Origin: Procambarus clarkii
Taxonomy: Eukaryota > Arthropoda > Malacostraca > Decapoda > Cambaridae
Direction: 5' to 3'
DNA: 64,000 nucleotides
NCBI RefSeq assembly: GCF_040958095.1
Contig: NC_091165.1
Location: 32,652,460-32,716,459, forward strand
Both the position numbers and the translations under genes were made by a program. Every line of letters begins with the position of its first letter. Within the stretch, counting starts at the first letter, position 1. Under the pieces are notes generated by a model, which did no database searches, was not told the DNA's origin, and saw only the letters and a list, made by a program, of their open reading frames with translations. Below, piece by piece: positions 10,110-22,082 of the stretch.

Positions 10110-10780
10110 TGACTGTACTCTTCAAATTACTTCTGCTGTCCCATCTTGAGTACTGTTGAGTACTCACTTCCCACATCAGAGTAGGAGAGATTGTTGAAAT
10201 AAGAGGGAATACAGAGAACATATACAGCATACATAAACATGATAAAAATTCCTAAACTATTTGGATCGTCTCAAAGCTCTCCATCTGTACAGTTCTCACT
10301 AGAAAGGAGACGAGAGAGATATCAAATAATATACACGTGGAAAATACTGAAGGGGCCAGGTCCCAAATCTACACAGTAAAATAACAACATACTGGAGTGA
10401 ACGATATGGAAGAAAATGCAGAATATGACCAGTGAAGAGCAGGGTGCCATCTGCACAGTCAGAGAACACTCTAAACATCAGAGGTCCATGGTTGTTTAAC
10501 ATCCTCCCAGCAAGTATAAGAAATATTGCCAGAACAACTGTGAACATCTTCAAGAGAAAACTAGATAGTTTTTTCAAGAAGTGCCGGATCATCCTGGCTG
10601 TGTTGGATATGTGGGCCTGCAGGCCACTCTAAGCAACAGCCTGTTGGACCAAGCTCTCACAAGTCAAGGCCAGACTTGGGGAGTAGAACTCCCAAAACCC
10701 CATCATGCAGCGGTCATTAACATTACTGACACAACAGGCAGCATGGTGGTGGTAAAAAGAATGATTATCATCTGGTAGCA
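10110..10780 (+). pseudogene. LINE family D, 3' part
   Basis: This continues LINE D after the family E insertion. It begins with L-F-K-L-L-L-L-S-H-L-E-Y-C, the conserved region after the RT core. Around 10432-10632 comes the C-terminal pattern R-G-P-W-L-F-N-I-L-P-A-S-I-R-N-I and G-Y-V-G-L-Q-A-T-L-S-N-S-L-L-D-Q. Several frameshifts and stops are present. The same C-terminus is seen at 27245-27770 on the minus strand. Confidence 0.8.
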
Positions 10781-11702
10781 AAGCAAATCAACACTCCTTA
10801 AACTTACAAATAGCAAAAGTGGGCCTTTCTATAAGGATCATGACATAAACCAAAGGGGATTCCCAGGGCCCTTCCCAAAGCTCCCAAGCACTGGGAGCCA
10901 CTCACCAAAGAAAATGGAACTACAAGCAGCCCCCACTACCAATGCTGCAAAATGGCACCCATGATATGTGTGATGTAAACAAGTGCATGAACCCCCAGTG
11001 TGCCCCTACACAACCAAATAATGTACCCAACAGTGGAAACGACCCGTGAACTGCCCGAGGAAAGGCCTCCAACATATTGGGACGGCTTCACAGAGACGAA
11101 CTCCGAACACACCAGACAAGGTAACTCTGGCTGTGCATGGGTAGCATTAGCAGGTACATGGAAGGAACCCCCTGAATACCTGCAGCCCAAAATTCACAAA
11201 GAGCCAAGCCCCCACGAGCCAGAATCAAAATATGTATTTCAAACTACACTAAAATTGGAAACAGTACAACCAAATGGACCCCTTCAGGACAAGCAAGTCC
11301 AAGGAAGGCTGGCACTTGCTTGACACTTTGGTGCTTGCCTACAAACTGACGTGACCAGAAGCACTTCAAGTTGGCGAGATGACACTAATATCAGGAATAG
11401 AACTTAATTGAGGGAGCTGGCTGGGAGGAGGGGGCTGGGCCACCTGGTAGTGATAATTGGTACTGATGAGTCTCAGGCTCGTTTGAGTGAATCCTTTGTT
11501 CCGTGAGACTCGGTTGCAGTAGTTGTTGCATTTTCAAGGCATCATTTTTTGTGACACTTCCAGTTGTCTGTAAAACTGCACTGACTTTCTGGAGGCTTTC
11601 TGGTGAGATGGCAGACTCACTCACTTTCTGTGAGGGGGTCAGGTTCTGGTCGGCCAAACAGAACTAGCCATGGCTGACATAACCTTTAAGTATGAAGCAA
11701 TC
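10781..11702. other. No gene recognised; possible diverged dispersed repeat
   Basis: Open frames on both strands (10936-11323, 11391-11657) show no domain. The words CAGGACAAGCAAGTCCAAGGAAGG near 11285 resemble the end of repeat R copy 3 near 34690, so part may belong to that family. Confidence 0.35.
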
Positions 11703-12493
11703 CAACCTGTCCTCGACTCAAGTCCATTACATCCAGAAGTTGACCCCCAAAGATGCATTCATAAATTTTTACATGCTGTTCAATCAAAACAGAAATTCAA
11801 ATTACTATTATAATATACTGTATTAGCATATTGTGCATATATAGGCATAGGTTAGGTTAGGTGTTTAGGTTATGTTGGCTATTATTTGTATTTGTAATAC
11901 GTGGGTGAAGCATTTATAGGGTTGTGGTTCGAACAAAATTTGTCAGTGAAGCACTTGTTCCAGAAGTGTTCGATCAAAATCAGTTGCGAATTGTGTGTAA
12001 ACAGCCCGTCCTCCAAACAAAGATCCAAAAGTGATTCCATGCACCCGCCAAACCCCCTGTTTATGAATGAAAAGCAGTTTACACACGACTCACAACTGCT
12101 GACGTTCGAACATATCCGGAACAAGTGCTTCACTGACGAATTTTGTTCGAATCACAACGCTATAAATGCTTCACCCACGTACTACAAATACAAATAATCG
12201 CCAACAGAACCTAAACACCTAACCTCACCTATCCTATACCTATATATACACAATATAGGCTCTATTAGGTGAGTACAATATGCTAATATATTATAATATT
12301 AATTTATACTTAAGAAAATTCCAGTTTTGAATGAACAGCATGTTAAAATTTATGAATGCGTCTGTGGGGTTGACCGCTGAATGTAATGGACTTGAGTCGA
12401 GGACGGGTTGGTGTAAACCATTTTTCATTCATAAACGGGGTTTGGCGGGTGAATGGAATCACTTTTGGGTCTTTGTTTGGAGGACAGGCTGAG
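11703..12493. repeat. Large foldback repeat with A-B-A'-B' structure
   Basis: Segment A (11703-12001) and segment A' (12078-12412) are inverse complements. Both contain TCCTCGACTCAAGTCCATTA, CAAAATTTGTCAGTGAAGC and GGTTAGGTTAGGTG in matching order. The spacer B (12002-12081, starting AGCCCGTCCTCCAAACAAAG) is itself repeated inverted as B' at 12413-12493. This is a nested inverted-repeat arrangement typical of foldback or MITE elements with partial tandem duplication. TTAGG-like steps occur within A. Open frames 11882-12197 on both strands are mirror images and not genes. Confidence 0.8.
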
Positions 12494-13321
12494 CAATCTC
12501 ATCAAGATAGTTTCAGGAAGCCACAAGTTGCTCCCACCTAAAAAACACGCACTTTTGCAAGGTGTTATAACTTATAATAGCTAGATAGATATTATTTTTT
12601 TTTGTTTTGTTTTTTTACATCAAAATGTGATGTCTTACTCGAGAGGATAGGTTGCTTCCATGCCAGTGAAATGATCCCCCCCCCCACCCCCTCTACCCGC
12701 TCACTCCCCAGCCAAGAACCTTCCACAGGGGCCCCCTCCCCGCTCAGCTCGTTGTTGCCGTGAGGGGGGGCTTAGTGGGCGGCTGCCGGAGTGTGATGCT
12801 CCTTGGGACAGTCCTCTGTCCTTTTCTAGCCTTGTGCTCCTGCTGCCGTCCTCTCCAATTATGCTGAGCACCTTTTCCTTTTCCTTCTGTTTCGTTTTTC
12901 TCCCCCCTCTTCTCCTATCTGCTTGCCGTTTCCTGCCGACCTTTTGCTTGTTCTGGTTCTTCCCTTGGACTTCTTCTATTTTGACGCCCGGGTGCTTGAG
13001 GAGGCATACTCTTGCACCCGTAGAACTGTAGTACCCGACGTCAAGAGCGAGGGGACCCTTTTATTGTCAATCCTCCTTTCGTCACTGAACCCGATCTCGA
13101 CGGACTGTCGGTTCTTAAGGTGGCGTTTGTGGGGGCGTATACTCACGACGCACCCCTAGGAGGTCCCGGCATGATCGGCGATAGCTTCTTGCTGGGTGTC
13201 CTGCCTCTAATTGTGGCTCCATGGTGGGTGTGGGGGCACATTCGTGAATGAATATTCCTTTTCGTAGCGATGATAACCCCCTGTTTCGACTGTTTCTACT
13301 TTACCTTCTCAGGCTCGTGGG

Positions 13322-15160
13322 GTGGGCGACCAAGCCCCCGAGTCGGTCCGTGTTGGAAGACCGGGCTCTGTAGCCTCCGCTGCATTGGGCCCCGACCTTG
13401 CTTTTCCTTTGGCCTCTCTGACTCCTTCCCTTGGCTCCCCTCCCTCCTCTGTGGTTGGGTCGAGCCCCAAGCCCCCAGTGGTGACTACCTCGTCCCCTGG
13501 CGCGGCTCCTTCTCTAGTTGTAACTACTGCGCCTTTTAACCCCTCTCTCTCTGGGGGTTCTCACCGCCGTCTTCATCACGGCCGCCCTCGCTCGATTCCT
13601 TCCCGCTCTGCTACCTATCAAGCCTTGTTTGGTCCCGCTTCGTGGGCCAAATATTTTGATCTCCTCCCTCTTGATTCTGCGCCTCCTGACGATTTCTCCC
13701 TCCATCGACATCTCGTTGATTCCGTGGATGCCTGAGTTACTTTCAACCCCACTCGTCTCAGTACACGTGTCGTTGCTGCTCCTTCTCAGGATGCTGCTTC
13801 CCGCTTGGCTGCCTTATCCTGTCTTGGCGAGACCCCTGTTCGGGTCTCGAAGAATGCTCAGTTGAGTGCCAGTGTTGGCACTATTCTGCTCCCGCCCCAT
13901 GTTGCGACCGGTGTTCGGGATCTGCGCGACTGCCACGACGATATTCGACATATCTTTGCTGCCCAGGGCCATTCTATTCTCCAGGTGGACACGTTTACTC
14001 GTCCCCCTCGTGGTAGTCGCCGTCAACCCCTCCGGGTTGTGAAGATTACCTTTGATGGTAGGACCCTTCCACCCTCTGTCATTCTTGCTGGTGTCAGGTG
14101 CTCTGTCCAGGAGTACATTCCTTCTCGGCTCTGTAACAAGTGCTGGAGGTTTGGGCATGGTGCCCTCCGCTGCTCCGGGACTGTCTCTCTGTCCTTTGTG
14201 TGGTGGCGAAGGTCACTCTAAGTCGGAGTGCACTTCTCCCCAAGCTCGTTGCCTCAACTGCGGTGAGGCCCATCCTACCTTCTCCCGTGCGTGTGTCCAC
14301 TACAAGCTTGAGGCAGCCGTCCTCAACTTGAAGCACCGGGAGCGTTTATCTTTTCCTGAGGCGAGACACCAGGTTCGCCGGCTCCCGCCTTATGCTAATA
14401 TCTCTTATGCTCGCGTGTTGCGCTCTTCCTCTCCTCGTCCTTCCCACCTTCCTCAGACTCACAACCGTTTCCGGGCCTTGGACCCTGATACGCCCACTGC
14501 CCCCTCCTCTGTTCCTTTGGGTTCTCTCCCGAAGGATCCACCTCCTGGTCCTCTGTCTAGGGTTCCCCTTCTTTCTACCTGGTCTGTCTTGTCTCCTGTG
14601 TCTTCTTCCTCTTCTCCCTCCGTTCCTCCTTCCCATCCTTCCCCTCCGTCTCTTGACTCTCCCCGCCGCCTGTCGGTGCGGCTGATGTCCATCGCCCTCG
14701 AAACGGTCGTCATGTGTGCTCTCGTTCAGCTTCTCCTGTTGAGACGCTAGAATCCGTTGCCCAGTACGTGGATGCTGGGACACCTGTCTCTTTAAGTCAG
14801 AAGCGTAAGCCTGGCTCCTCTCCGGCGGGTAAGAAGGTTTCGCTTTCTTCCTCGGCCCCTACTTCTGCCTCTCTCGCTCCTTCCCCTCCCATTTTGGTGG
14901 TTGCGCCCCCTGTTCCTGCTATGGAGGTTTCTTTAGCCCCCGCTTCCCTCTCGGTTGCTGCCCTTGCTGAGGTGCGCTCCCCTCTTCCTACCCCCCCTCT
15001 TCCTGCTGCTGTCCTTGACTGCTCCCCTCCGTTGTCTCCTCCTCTTCCTCCTCCGGACCCCGCCCGCCTACCTCTGGTCTGTTCTCCCGTCTCCTTCCCT
15101 CCATCTTTGCTCAGTTTACCCATGCCCCCTAACCCTGATCCCGACCCTGATATTCTTTAA
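13322..15160 (+). pseudogene. ORF1 (gag-like) of the plus-strand LINE, disrupted
   Basis: The frames 13322-13735, 13805-14221, 14052-14750 and 14714-15160 together correspond to the 648-aa ORF1 of the intact copy. Recognisable parts are the G/P/S-rich N-terminus, the central W-A-K-Y-F-D-L-L domain, three CCHC knuckles (C-N-K-C-W-R-F-G-H, C-P-L-C-G-G-E-G-H, C-L-N-C-G-E-A-H) and a long Pro/Ser-rich C-terminus. Nonsense and frameshift changes split it, so no full nucleic-acid-binding ORF1p can be made. Confidence 0.85.
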
Positions 15161-15179
15161 CGTGCTATGTTGCTCTTTC

Positions 15180-18100
15180 GCCTTTGTTTCTTCCTTGTTC
15201 TCTGTTGCTGTCCTTTCTCTTCTCGTCGATGTCTATTCTTCAATGGAACGTTTGAGGTTATTACGCCAATTTCCTCGAACTCCAACTTCTGATTTCGCGG
15301 TTTTCGCCCCTTTGTGTCTGTCTCCAGGAGCCGATGCTTGGTGCTCGTCCTGGTCGTTTTCGTGGCTATTCCTTTCTCTCCTCCTCCCCAGCCGTTGCTG
15401 GGGCTCCTAATTCTTCTGCTCTCTTGATTCGCGCTGATGTTCCCTTTGTTCCTTTACTTTTTCCTTCGCCTCTCCATTGTTCTGCTGCTCGTATCTTTGT
15501 GGGGAAATGGTACACAGTTTGTTCCATTTATCTCCCCCCCCCCCCGAGTGTCCCGCTTTCTCTTCCTGATTTGAAACACCTCCTGGACTCCTTGCCGGAG
15601 CCTGTGCTCCTGCTGGGTGATTTCAATTGTCGTCATTCTCTTTGGGGTGATGTTCTGACGAATACCTGAGGTCGCCTTCTTGAGCCGTTTCTCCTCTCTT
15701 CTTCCCTGTCTCTTCTGAATTCTGGTGAGCCCACTCATTTGGACTCTCGGACTCGCACCCTTTCCTGTCTTGATCTTTCTCTCTGCTCTTCTTCTCTTTA
15801 CTTAGATTTCACGTGGCAGGTTCTTGATGATCACCATGGCAGTGATCATTTCCCCATCCTTGTTTCCGTTTTCTCTTTTCGCCCTTCCCTCTCTTTCTGT
15901 GGCAGTTTGCTAAGGCGGACTGGACCCTATTTACCCTCAGTGCTGCTCTCTCTGACCTCTCCCTTCTGCCTCTCCTCCTTTTTCATGACACTGTCTTCGA
16001 TGCTGGCCTCCGCTCTATTCCTCGCTCTTCCTCTCGGGGTCCACGGAAGTGCGTTCCCTGGTGGAATGCGGACTGTGCTCGGGCTGTCTGCTGTAAGCGT
16101 GCAGCCTGGAAGAGGCACCGCCGTAGGCAGACGACCGATTCTTTTCTTTTCTTTCGGAAAGCGAGTGCGGTGGCCCGTAGGGCCATCCGTATGGCTAAAC
16201 GTGAATGTTGGGCATCTTATGTCTCAACAATTACTTCCGAAACTCCTCTGCCCTAGATCTGGAAGCGTATCCGCAAGATAGCGGGTAAGTTCATTCCCGA
16301 TGTTTCACCGGTCCTTCACCTCCATGATACTCTTGTGGTGGACCCGTTGCAGGTTGCTTCCGTACTGGGTTCCCACTTTTCTTCTGTTAGCTCTGGTCTT
16401 CATCTTCCCTACTCTTTCCTTCTTCGTAAACCTGTCCTTGAGTCTCGTCCTTTAGATTTCTGCACTCGTCTTCAGCTTCCCTATAATGATCCCTTCTCTC
16501 TCTCTGAACTTCGTTCTGCCCTGGCCCTCTGCAGTTCTACGGCGGCGGGCTCCGATGGTATTCATTATGAGATGCTTCGCCATCTCCCTCCGTGCACGTT
16601 CAGTATTTACTGAGTCTGTATAATCGGATCTGGGAGTCGTCGTCAGTCCCTGAGGACTGGCTCGATGCCGTTGTCCTCCCTGTTCGCAAACCGGGGTCTC
16701 TGGGTACTGTCCCTAAGGACTTTCGCCCTATTGCCCTCACAAGTTGTGTCTGCAAACTCTTTGAACGTATGGTTAACGTTCGTCTGATGTGGTTCCTGGA
16801 ACACCATCACCTCCTCTCCCCTTTTCAATTTGGTTTCCGCAAGTGCCGCAGCACGACAGATGTCCTGGTGAACTTGGAGGTCTCTATTCGTACTGCTTTT
16901 GCTGTGAAGACCTCCGTTGATGCCGTCCTTTTTGACCTGGAAAAGGCTTACGACACCACTTGGCGATATCATAATCTATCTCAACTTCATTCTTTTGGCC
17001 TTCGTGGTCATCTCCCTCTCTTTCTCCCTCGTCGTTCCTTTCGGGTGCGCCTTGGTACCGCTCTCTCTGCCTCTTTTCAGCAATACGAAGGTGTGCCCCA
17101 GGATAGTGTTCTGAGCACTACTCTTTTTCTGGTTGCCCTCAATGGTCTTCTTTCCTCTCTTCCTTCAGGTGTCTTCTCTGCTCTCTATGTCGATGATCTT
17201 ACCCTTTGCTGTCAGGGTGATGATTCGCCTCTTCTTCAGCCCCGGCTTCAACTTGCAATTGATGCCGTGTCGTCTTGGGCCACCGATCATGGCTTCAAGT
17301 TCTCTACTTCTAAGACTTGTGCCATGACTTTTACGCGGAAACGGGTCGTTCTTCGTCCCTCTTTGTCACTTCATGGTCATCCCCTTGAGTACAAAGATTC
17401 TGCGAAGCTTTTGGGGTTATTCCTTGACACTCGTTTGTCTTTGTCTCCCCATATCTCTTACCTCCGTGTTGAGTGCTCTAAGGCCCTTGCCCTCCTTCGG
17501 GTCTTGTCCCATACTTCTTGGGGGGGCAGATAGGCGCACTCTCCTTGCTTTACATTCCTCTCTCGTCCTGTCTAAGCTCGATTATGGTTGCCCTGCTTAC
17601 TCGTCTGCTTCTCCTTCTACTCTTCGCCGTCTTGATGCTTTGCACCATACTGGGTTGCGCCTCAGTTCTGGTGCCTTTCGTTCGACTCCCATCCTTAGCT
17701 TGTATGTTGACACTGGCTTCCTGTCTCTCCAGGACCGCCGTGATCGCTACTGTCTTCGCTATATTGCGCGGTCCTTACAACATCCTTCCTCTCGCCTCTG
17801 TCGTGCTTTAACTTTTACCCCTCCAGAGGTTCCTGTTCCTCTTCACCACCTCCCTCTTTCTGTCCGGTTATCTCGCCTACAGGATTCTCTTTCCGTTCGT
17901 ATTTCCAATGTTTCTCCTCGTGTTGTTCCTTCTTTGCCCCCGTGGAGAGTCCCTCTTCCGCGGTTTTGTACATCCTTGACCCGTATCACTAAAGCTTTTA
18001 CCCCTCCTACGGTTCTAAAAAGCCTTTTCCTTGAGCACTTTTCTTCTCACTCCCGCTCCGTTTCTGTCTTCACCGATGGGTCTAAGTCTGCGGACGGTGT

Positions 18101-18872
18101 TGGCTACTCTGTTGTTTTTCCTGATCGCACTTATATGTGTCGCTTACCTCTGGAGACTAGCATCTTTACAGCGGAGCTTTATGCTATTCTCTATGCTCTT
18201 CGTCTCCTGCTTTCTCGTTGTCAGTCTTCCTTTGTAGTTGTTGTTGACTCTCGCAGTGCCCTCATGGCTCTCGGGTCCTTTAATCCGGTTCATCCAGTAG
18301 TTGTCGAGATCCAGCATTGGCTGTTTCTTGTTCACAGTAAATTTAAGTCGGTTGAGTTTTGTTGGGTTTCCAGCCATATTGGTGTGTCTTTAAATGAGCG
18401 TGCGGATGCTACCGCCAAGGAAGCTGTCCGTTCTTGTCCCATCTCTCGTAAAGGTATTCCGTATTCCGACTTTTACCCGGTTATCCATTCCTCCGTTCTT
18501 ACCCGTTGGCAGGCTTCTTGGTTGTCTGTTACTGGTAATAAACTACGTACTCTTAAATGTTGTGTTTCCTCGTGGCCGTCCTCCTACCACCGTAACTGGC
18601 GATGGGAAACAGCTCTGGCGAGGTTGCGTATTAGCCATACTCGCTTAACCCATGGTCACTTGATGGAGCGCCGCCCTGGTCCTTATTGTCCTAGTTGCAT
18701 TGTCCCTCTTACGGTCGTGCATGTCCTGACTTCCAGGACGAGCGTGTCTTGCTTTCCGACCGCCCCTCGCGGTCACCTGCCCCTCAATAGAATTCTTGGT
18801 GACTCGGATACTTTTGATATCGTTCGCCTTATGCGTTTTTGTTCTCGTATTGGCATCCTTGGCGATATTTAG
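15180..18872 (+). pseudogene. ORF2 (EN-RT-RNase H) of the plus-strand LINE, disrupted
   Basis: Pieces cover an AP-like endonuclease (G-D-F-N near 15620; S-D-H near 15843), reverse transcriptase (F-R-P-I-A-L-T near 16725, F-D-L-E-K-A-Y-D near 16930, Y-V-D-D near 17190) and RNase H (F-T-D-G-S-K near 18070, T-A-E-L-Y-A near 18170, V-V-D-S-R near 18240). The sequence G-V-P-Q-G-S of the intact copy is G-V-P-Q-D-S here, a change at a conserved RT position. Multiple stops and frameshifts are present, so it is inactive. Confidence 0.88.
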
Positions 18873-18960
18873 CGCCCTCTGATTATTCTGCGCATTTGAT
18901 GGTGCTACATAGCCTTCCCGGTTTGGTGCCTTCTTTTGATAATTACTTACTTCCACAGGG

Positions 18961-19149
18961 TAGTACTGACATGAATAGGGGATCGACCTACCACTATGGG
19001 CACCCTAGGATTCCTGTCATTATAGTAGGCTGGAGAAGGAAGCAGAAGTCTTCCTCAACAACCTAGAAACTTGTATGCCCTCTTGTCAAGGCGGATCCCA
19101 GTTGGGACTCGTCAGAGGAAAACTTGTTACCTTTAAGGGATCTCAAATT
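18961..19149. other. Short unassigned spacer
   Basis: Flank between the LINE target duplication and the putative 3' end of the host gene. No feature recognised. Confidence 0.3.
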
Positions 19150-21043
19150 ATGCAAGTTTAAAAAATAAATATTCTTTATTCATAGTGAATAAGTAGTATT
19201 GCAAATAATGGGAAGGCAAGTAAGCCAGGTTTACTTCTATTTCAAATCAAACAATATAATAATTCAATATTTTGGTAAATGAACCTACAACGTGTAAGAT
19301 TTCCATTTCCACAAGTTTTCAGTTGAACTGGGCAACAATGTCCCAGATGAGTTACTGTGTGAGGCCCGGGATAACAGGCCAAGCTTATCTATCACATACT
19401 AACATACATAACAACTCCACTGCAACTCGCTCTATGCCTTCACATCTACAGCTCAATAATATACGTATTTGCCATCTTGTAAAACAACAAGAAAGTTTCT
19501 CAAATTTCAAAGAAATTCTTAACTACCTTTGGCAGGTTCAAATGTATTAAGGTTTGAATGAGAAATATACAATCTTAATGAAATGAAAAGAAGCCTTTCC
19601 ATTTATTGTGTTATGAGGGGAGAGAGGGTGGGGGGAAGAGAGAGGAGGAAAGGGAGGGAGAGGGAGGGGGGGGGGGGAAGAGGAAGGAAGGGAGAAGAGG
19701 GGATAAAATAACACCATGCACTGTAGTTGAGGGTACAGACCACAGACACCTTCAAGGTCGGCAAGTTGTGCCACCAATGGTGTGCTACTCTTATCGTCAC
19801 CTGCATCACAAACACTTTCATTATCATATTAAGCTAGAAATAAATACCAACAAGATACTGGAAGCATCGTTCATTTAAACTTAAAACAATAGATATGGCA
19901 ACAAAAATAAAGCTCAATCATACCTTAAATCTTGTACATAAAAATTTGATTTTGGCATCGTTATATTTACAATGAAAGTAGAGACAGCTCAAAAGAGCAG
20001 TGAACAAAAATGTTCACGTGCAAGATGAACACCAATTACATTATCTTTAAATGCATGACAACTGGCCTCTTCCAGTAGAAACTATTCTCATTTGAAATTT
20101 TACCTTTGTAATCATAGATAAAAAACAAAAAAGTAGCAAGGTCTGCACCAGGATGAAAACAACAGTAGTAATTAAAACTAACATAAATATCTTTTGTACA
20201 TTAAAAGTCAAAATAGAAAGCTATACAGAAATATTTAGATCATACAACTGGTATTTATATGGAAACTTGACAATTACCCATGACAGCTGTCACAACCACT
20301 TGCCATGGTGTTACAACTGTGGCTCCTTCACATAATGCAAACACACCACCTTTTCTCCCAGTCCGTATCTTAACGTAGCTGGTGCACAACACTTCAACTA
20401 CTGCTCGAGGAGAAAGCCTACATGCCCAGTAAAAACAAACACATATAATGAGGTGCACATGTCCAAGCTATCTCAATAATAAAGACAACTGACAGTCCCT
20501 GGGGTGAGTTGTATGGAGACAATATTATACACAGTCTTGGTGTATTTACTCTACAAGTTAGCAAGAGCTGGACAAGTTGCTGACAATCTGCATCACACTA
20601 CTCTTATCTTCTCCACTACTTCACATTTGATTATTAACTCAAATGCATTTCATAAAATACTTTACTACAAAATATCATAATCTGAAATATACAAGGTTGT
20701 ATTTTAGCTGTAAAGAGGACATGTCAATGATTTATATTTTCAAGATAAAGAGGAAACAGTAAATGATGTGAAGTGTGTGAAACAAGAACCAGCCATGAGT
20801 TAATGTAAAACAATCCTGGTGATTCTATAAGGAACAATGTTTGCTATCACATAAGCTCATCACTGCACCTAGGAGAGCTCACTCTTCTGCATTATCAAAA
20901 GTATGCGTGAATTTTAACCTGCAACAAAGAGCGTTCCTTCAATCCAACTCCTGATAGTTAAAGAACCATTTTCAGCTATCAAAATACATTCTGTGGAGAT
21001 GAGGTTTCATTCTGTAACAATTGGCTCCCTATGCAACATGCTA
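19150..21043 (-). other. Possible 3' UTR and downstream flank of the host gene
   Basis: This follows the stop codon of the minus-strand host gene and looks unique rather than repetitive. On the minus strand AATAAA-type signals occur near 19599 and 19175, either of which could end the transcript. A strongly purine-biased tract on the plus strand (about 19617-19705, including a run of G) lies between them. The exact end of transcription cannot be set from sequence. Open frames here have no domain. Confidence 0.35.
19617..19705. repeat. GGA/GGGA-rich low-complexity purine tract
   Basis: About 90 bases of almost pure A/G on the plus strand with repeated GGGAGAGAGG-type words and a run of about 13 G. 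It would be pyrimidine-rich in the host-gene transcript if that extends this far. Confidence 0.8.
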
Positions 21044-21225
21044 TCATTCCAACAAGGGTAATTCTTGTGCTTGCATCAGTGTGTGGAGCTGCGGGTTGTC
21101 TGCCCGCATGAAGATAGTCACTCCGGACTGGTAAGCAGCTGGGATGGCCACATGGGATGTCAAATGTCTTCGCCCTTGAACCACCGGTGGAGCTGCCTGC
21201 TCCTTTAATACTCCAACCACCTGAC
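21044..21225 (-). CDS. Host gene, last coding exon (C-terminus, stop)
   Basis: On the minus strand an acceptor TTATTGTAG precedes the exon at 21225. The exon contributes two bases to a split Gly codon, then 59 codons and TGA at 21046-21044. The peptide runs Q-V-V-G-V-L-K-E-Q near its start, H-L-T-S-H-V-A-I-P-A-A-Y-Q-S-G-V-T-I-F-M-R in the middle and Q-A-Q-E-L-P-L-L-E at the end, with balanced composition and no repeat character. Its entry phase fits the donor of the exon at 35987. Known: conserved exon structure with in-phase splice sites is typical of real genes. Inferred: it is the last exon. The family is not recognised with certainty. Confidence 0.82.
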
Positions 21226-22082
21226 CTACAATAACAAATTAAACATTATAATTGCAATATTTAATTAAAATTTTAAAATAAAAAATGTATTTCTAAAACC
21301 ACACAATGCAAATTAAATATACACTATCACTCATCGCTATTATCTTCCCATACTATTAAAAGACTATAGGGACATTCCCTATACGAAGGCACCACCCTGC
21401 CACCCGACCACATCTAGAGTCAAGTGGCAGAACAGGGTCTTAGGTTAGATTAAGGTTTAATCATGGTGCATGTTAAGAATGGTGGTCCGGCCCAGAAGGG
21501 TATGAACCATTAGGTTCAATTCCTTCTTGAGACCTTAAAAAACTGGGACTTCCAGCAAAGACAAGAGGTTAACTCAACCACTCCAAAGTTCAACCGAGCT
21601 GTGATAACCAAACAGAGCTGCAGGGAGGACATCTGACCCAAGACTAATGAATTTGAAGCAGGGGCAGTGGACCAACACCACCAAAGAGGGAGGGGGCCAC
21701 GAGCTGGTAAAATGGTCCAGATGGCCAGCACCACAGGTACCATAACAAAGAATCCATGGGTCTTGACCCGAGGCTACACGAGGCCAACTAGGGCCAGTAT
21801 CAGGCATGAGACCTGACTGCCAAATCCTGTGCCCGAATATCGACCGAAACATATCAACAAAGCCGAGAGGGCGGCCAACTTATGAAAGGCATGGTTAAGC
21901 CTCAGCCTCAACACTGCAGACACCTTGAGAAACATGAGCCCTGGAACAGGGAACTAGGGAAACCAGAGCAACCAAGAGTCCACTGAAGCAAAGCTATGGC
22001 ATGAAGGTACAGTAGAGGCGAAGAGCTGCCACTGGGCGAAGAACATGATACACCCCCAGCTGAACCAACCAAGTATCCACCA
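21226..22082 (-). other. Host intron, proximal part, with dispersed-repeat DNA
   Basis: Intron sequence upstream of the last exon. From about 21500 it becomes the unidentified purine-biased repeat also seen at 23900-26800. The piggyBac-like element at 22087 splits this repeat. Confidence 0.45.

Larger units (their letters stand above)
12731..18949 (+). mobile_element. I-superfamily LINE, full-length but broken copy
   Basis: The copy is bounded by the 11-bp direct repeat CTTCCACAGGG at 12720-12730 and 18950-18960, its target-site duplication. It begins GCCCCCTCCCCGC and ends GATAATTACTTA, exactly as the minus-strand copy at 43970-50263 does. ORF1 (about 13290-15160) is interrupted by a TGA at 13733-13735 and a small deletion in the first/second zinc knuckle region near 14190, among others. 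ORF2 (about 15180-18870) is broken by TGA at 15667-15669, TAG near 16254, a frameshift near 16600, an extra G near 17520 and a deletion near 18728 in the C-terminal Cys motif. RT, RNase H and endonuclease motifs are still readable. Length is 6219 bp against 6294 bp for the other copy. Confidence 0.93.
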
